5,788 nt of DNA from Clostridiales bacterium (GTDB taxonomy: Bacteria > Bacillota > Clostridia > Lachnospirales > Lachnospiraceae): contig JAJBVF010000319.1 in the NCBI GenBank assembly GCA_020859965.1, forward strand, positions 1 to 5,788. Direction: 5' to 3'. Every line of letters starts with the position of its first letter. Position 1 is the stretch's first letter. Shown here piece by piece: positions 5,251 to 5,788 of the stretch. Below the pieces are notes generated by a model, which made no database searches, had not been told where the DNA came from, and was given only the letters and a program-made list of their open reading frames with translations. A program made the position numbers and the translations under genes.

Positions 5251-5422
5251 CATTATGATGCCGAGGTAAAAGTCCCTACAGTAAATGATGCCTATGGATT
5301 TCTTTGCACTTCGTGCTCTCGAATCTTCGCTCCGCTTCGGTCGATCCCTGCGTCCTCGATTTTCTGCAAAAATCGGGACATAAAACGTGTGCCGCCGACA
5401 CGCAACACCCTGCATCATCATG
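5251..5422. mobile_element. 172-bp MITE-like element with terminal inverted repeats
   Basis: CATTATGATGC (5251-5261) and GCATCATCATG (5412-5422) are 11-bp terminal inverted repeats with one mismatch. Between them lie several hairpins: GCAC-ttc-GTGC (5306-5316), CGATTTT/AAAATCG (5357-5375), and CGTGT/ACACG (5386-5402). GC is higher than in the flanks. The only long frame through it (minus strand) is rich in Arg, Lys and Ser and has no ribosome binding site, so it looks non-coding. I see no transposase and no clear target duplication. It separates araC from the rhaB promoter. Whether it is repeated elsewhere in the genome cannot be seen here. Confidence 0.5.
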
Positions 5423-5467
5423 ATAGATCCAGTGTACAGCCTCCCGCCTCTTTTTTCAAGCCCGTCC

Positions 5468-5476
5468 GCATATTTT
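5468..5476 (+). promoter_or_regulatory. GCATATTTT motif shared with the GH78 upstream region
   Basis: GCATATTTT lies 37 nt upstream of the rhaB -35 box. The same nonamer starts at 2900 in the GH78 upstream inverted repeat, and its core GCATATT recurs in inverse orientation at 2933-2939. It is a candidate binding half-site for the AraC regulator; the motif is short and AT-rich. Confidence 0.3.
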
Positions 5477-5487
5477 CTGCAAATCAG

Positions 5488-5547
5488 GTTATAGTTTTTT
5501 GCGAATCATGTCATTGAAAAAAGGGAATAGAAAAGGTATAGTTTTTT
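5488..5547 (+). repeat. Direct repeat TATAGTTTTTT upstream of rhaB
   Basis: TATAGTTTTTT occurs at 5490-5500 and 5537-5547, 47 bp apart. The first copy is preceded by GGT (5488-5490, overlapping its first T) and the second by GG (5535-5536). The second copy contains the -10 box of the rhaB promoter. The first has no matching -35 and may be a duplicated or decoy promoter element. Confidence 0.35.
5514..5542 (+). promoter_or_regulatory. rhaB promoter
   Basis: A -35 box TTGAAA (5514-5519), a 17-nt spacer and a -10 box TATAGT (5537-5542) give a predicted start near 5549 and a leader of about 40 nt before the ATG at 5588. Confidence 0.65.
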
Positions 5548-5587
5548 TATCAGATAAATCATAAATCTTAAGAAATGGGGAAAGGCT

Positions 5588-5788
5588 ATGTGTCAGTATT
5601 ATCTTGCCGTAGATATCGGCGCTTCCAGCGGACGGCACATCTTGGCTGCAATCGAAGACGGAAAAATTGTGACCGAAGAGATTCATCGTTTCCCAAACGG
5701 AATGGCACAGCGCGGGGGGCATCGGTGCGGGGAGATCCGTCAGCTGTTTGAGGAAATCAAGACCGGGATGAAAAAGTGCAAAGAGCTT
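5588..5788 (+). CDS. rhaB: Rhamnulokinase, N-terminal 67 codons (partial)
   Basis: RhaB phosphorylates L-rhamnulose to L-rhamnulose-1-phosphate with ATP in the cytoplasm, the second step of L-rhamnose breakdown. The visible part opens MCQYYLAVDIGASSGRHILA. The DIGASSGR segment (9-16) is the FGGY-kinase phosphate-1 motif in the form typical of rhamnulokinases. It continues with EEIHRFPNGM (30-39), GGHRCGEIRQLFEEIKTG (43-60) and MKKCKEL, all in line with the family. A GGGGAAAGG ribosome binding site (5577-5585) precedes the ATG. One oddity is that residue 48 is Gly, where I would expect Trp in the usual 'H-x-CW(D)' stretch (a TGG to GGG change). The gene runs off the window end. It diverges from araC with 426 nt between starts. 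Confidence 0.88.
   Translation, partial: MCQYYLAVDIGASSGRHILAAIEDGKIVTEEIHRFPNGMAQRGGHRCGEIRQLFEEIKTGMKKCKEL

Noticed and set aside
5134..5421. 95-codon minus-strand frame spanning the TIR element and the araC start
   Set aside because: The peptide is Arg/Lys/Ser-rich and crosses several hairpins. It has no ribosome binding site, overlaps the araC start in another frame, and coincides with a non-coding repeat-like element.
1..5788. CRISPR array, tRNA, rRNA or riboswitch
   Set aside because: No regularly spaced long repeats and no tRNA cloverleaf, rRNA or known riboswitch core could be recognised on either strand.

Overview
The window looks like a chromosomal piece of an anaerobic Firmicute, most likely a gut Clostridia/Lachnospiraceae-type bacterium. 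The evidence is strong AGGAGG-like ribosome binding sites, AT-rich intergenic regions around genes of moderate GC, and the style of the proteins (Firmicute GH78, AraC/cupin regulator, rhamnulokinase). This assignment is an inference from sequence style, not from a search.

Layout. Positions 1-40 (minus strand) hold the first 13 codons of a gene that probably encodes a family-43-like glycoside hydrolase. It has its own promoter, and an inverted repeat overlaps the -10. Positions 199-2793 (minus) encode a complete cytoplasmic alpha-L-rhamnosidase (GH78). Positions 2794-4192 carry no intact large gene. This stretch contains the GH78 upstream region with two inverted repeats, a rho-independent terminator, two small ORFs, and the debris of at least two AAA-type ATPase genes: an N-terminal piece starting MFIGREKELKRLN, and a Walker-B piece with LIFPDEVQECKEIV. 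It also holds a miniature promoter/micro-ORF/terminator unit and a 37-nt near-perfect palindrome on a promoter. Positions 4193-5161 (minus) encode an AraC-family regulator. Positions 5251-5422 carry a 172-bp non-coding element with terminal inverted repeats and internal hairpins. Positions 5588-5788 (plus) are the start of rhamnulokinase (rhaB), with a clear promoter at 5514-5542.

How it fits together. The GH78 enzyme would release L-rhamnose from imported rhamnosides. RhaB phosphorylates L-rhamnulose after isomerisation. The AraC protein, divergent from rhaB and upstream of GH78 in the same orientation, is the obvious candidate sensor and activator. A GCATATTTT-type motif appears upstream of both rhaB and GH78 and is a possible shared operator. 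The interval between GH78 and araC appears to be a site where mobile or defence-like genes inserted and decayed. I see no convincing new multi-gene system. The most unusual parts are the ATPase graveyard with its surviving expression signals and the small TIR element beside rhaB.
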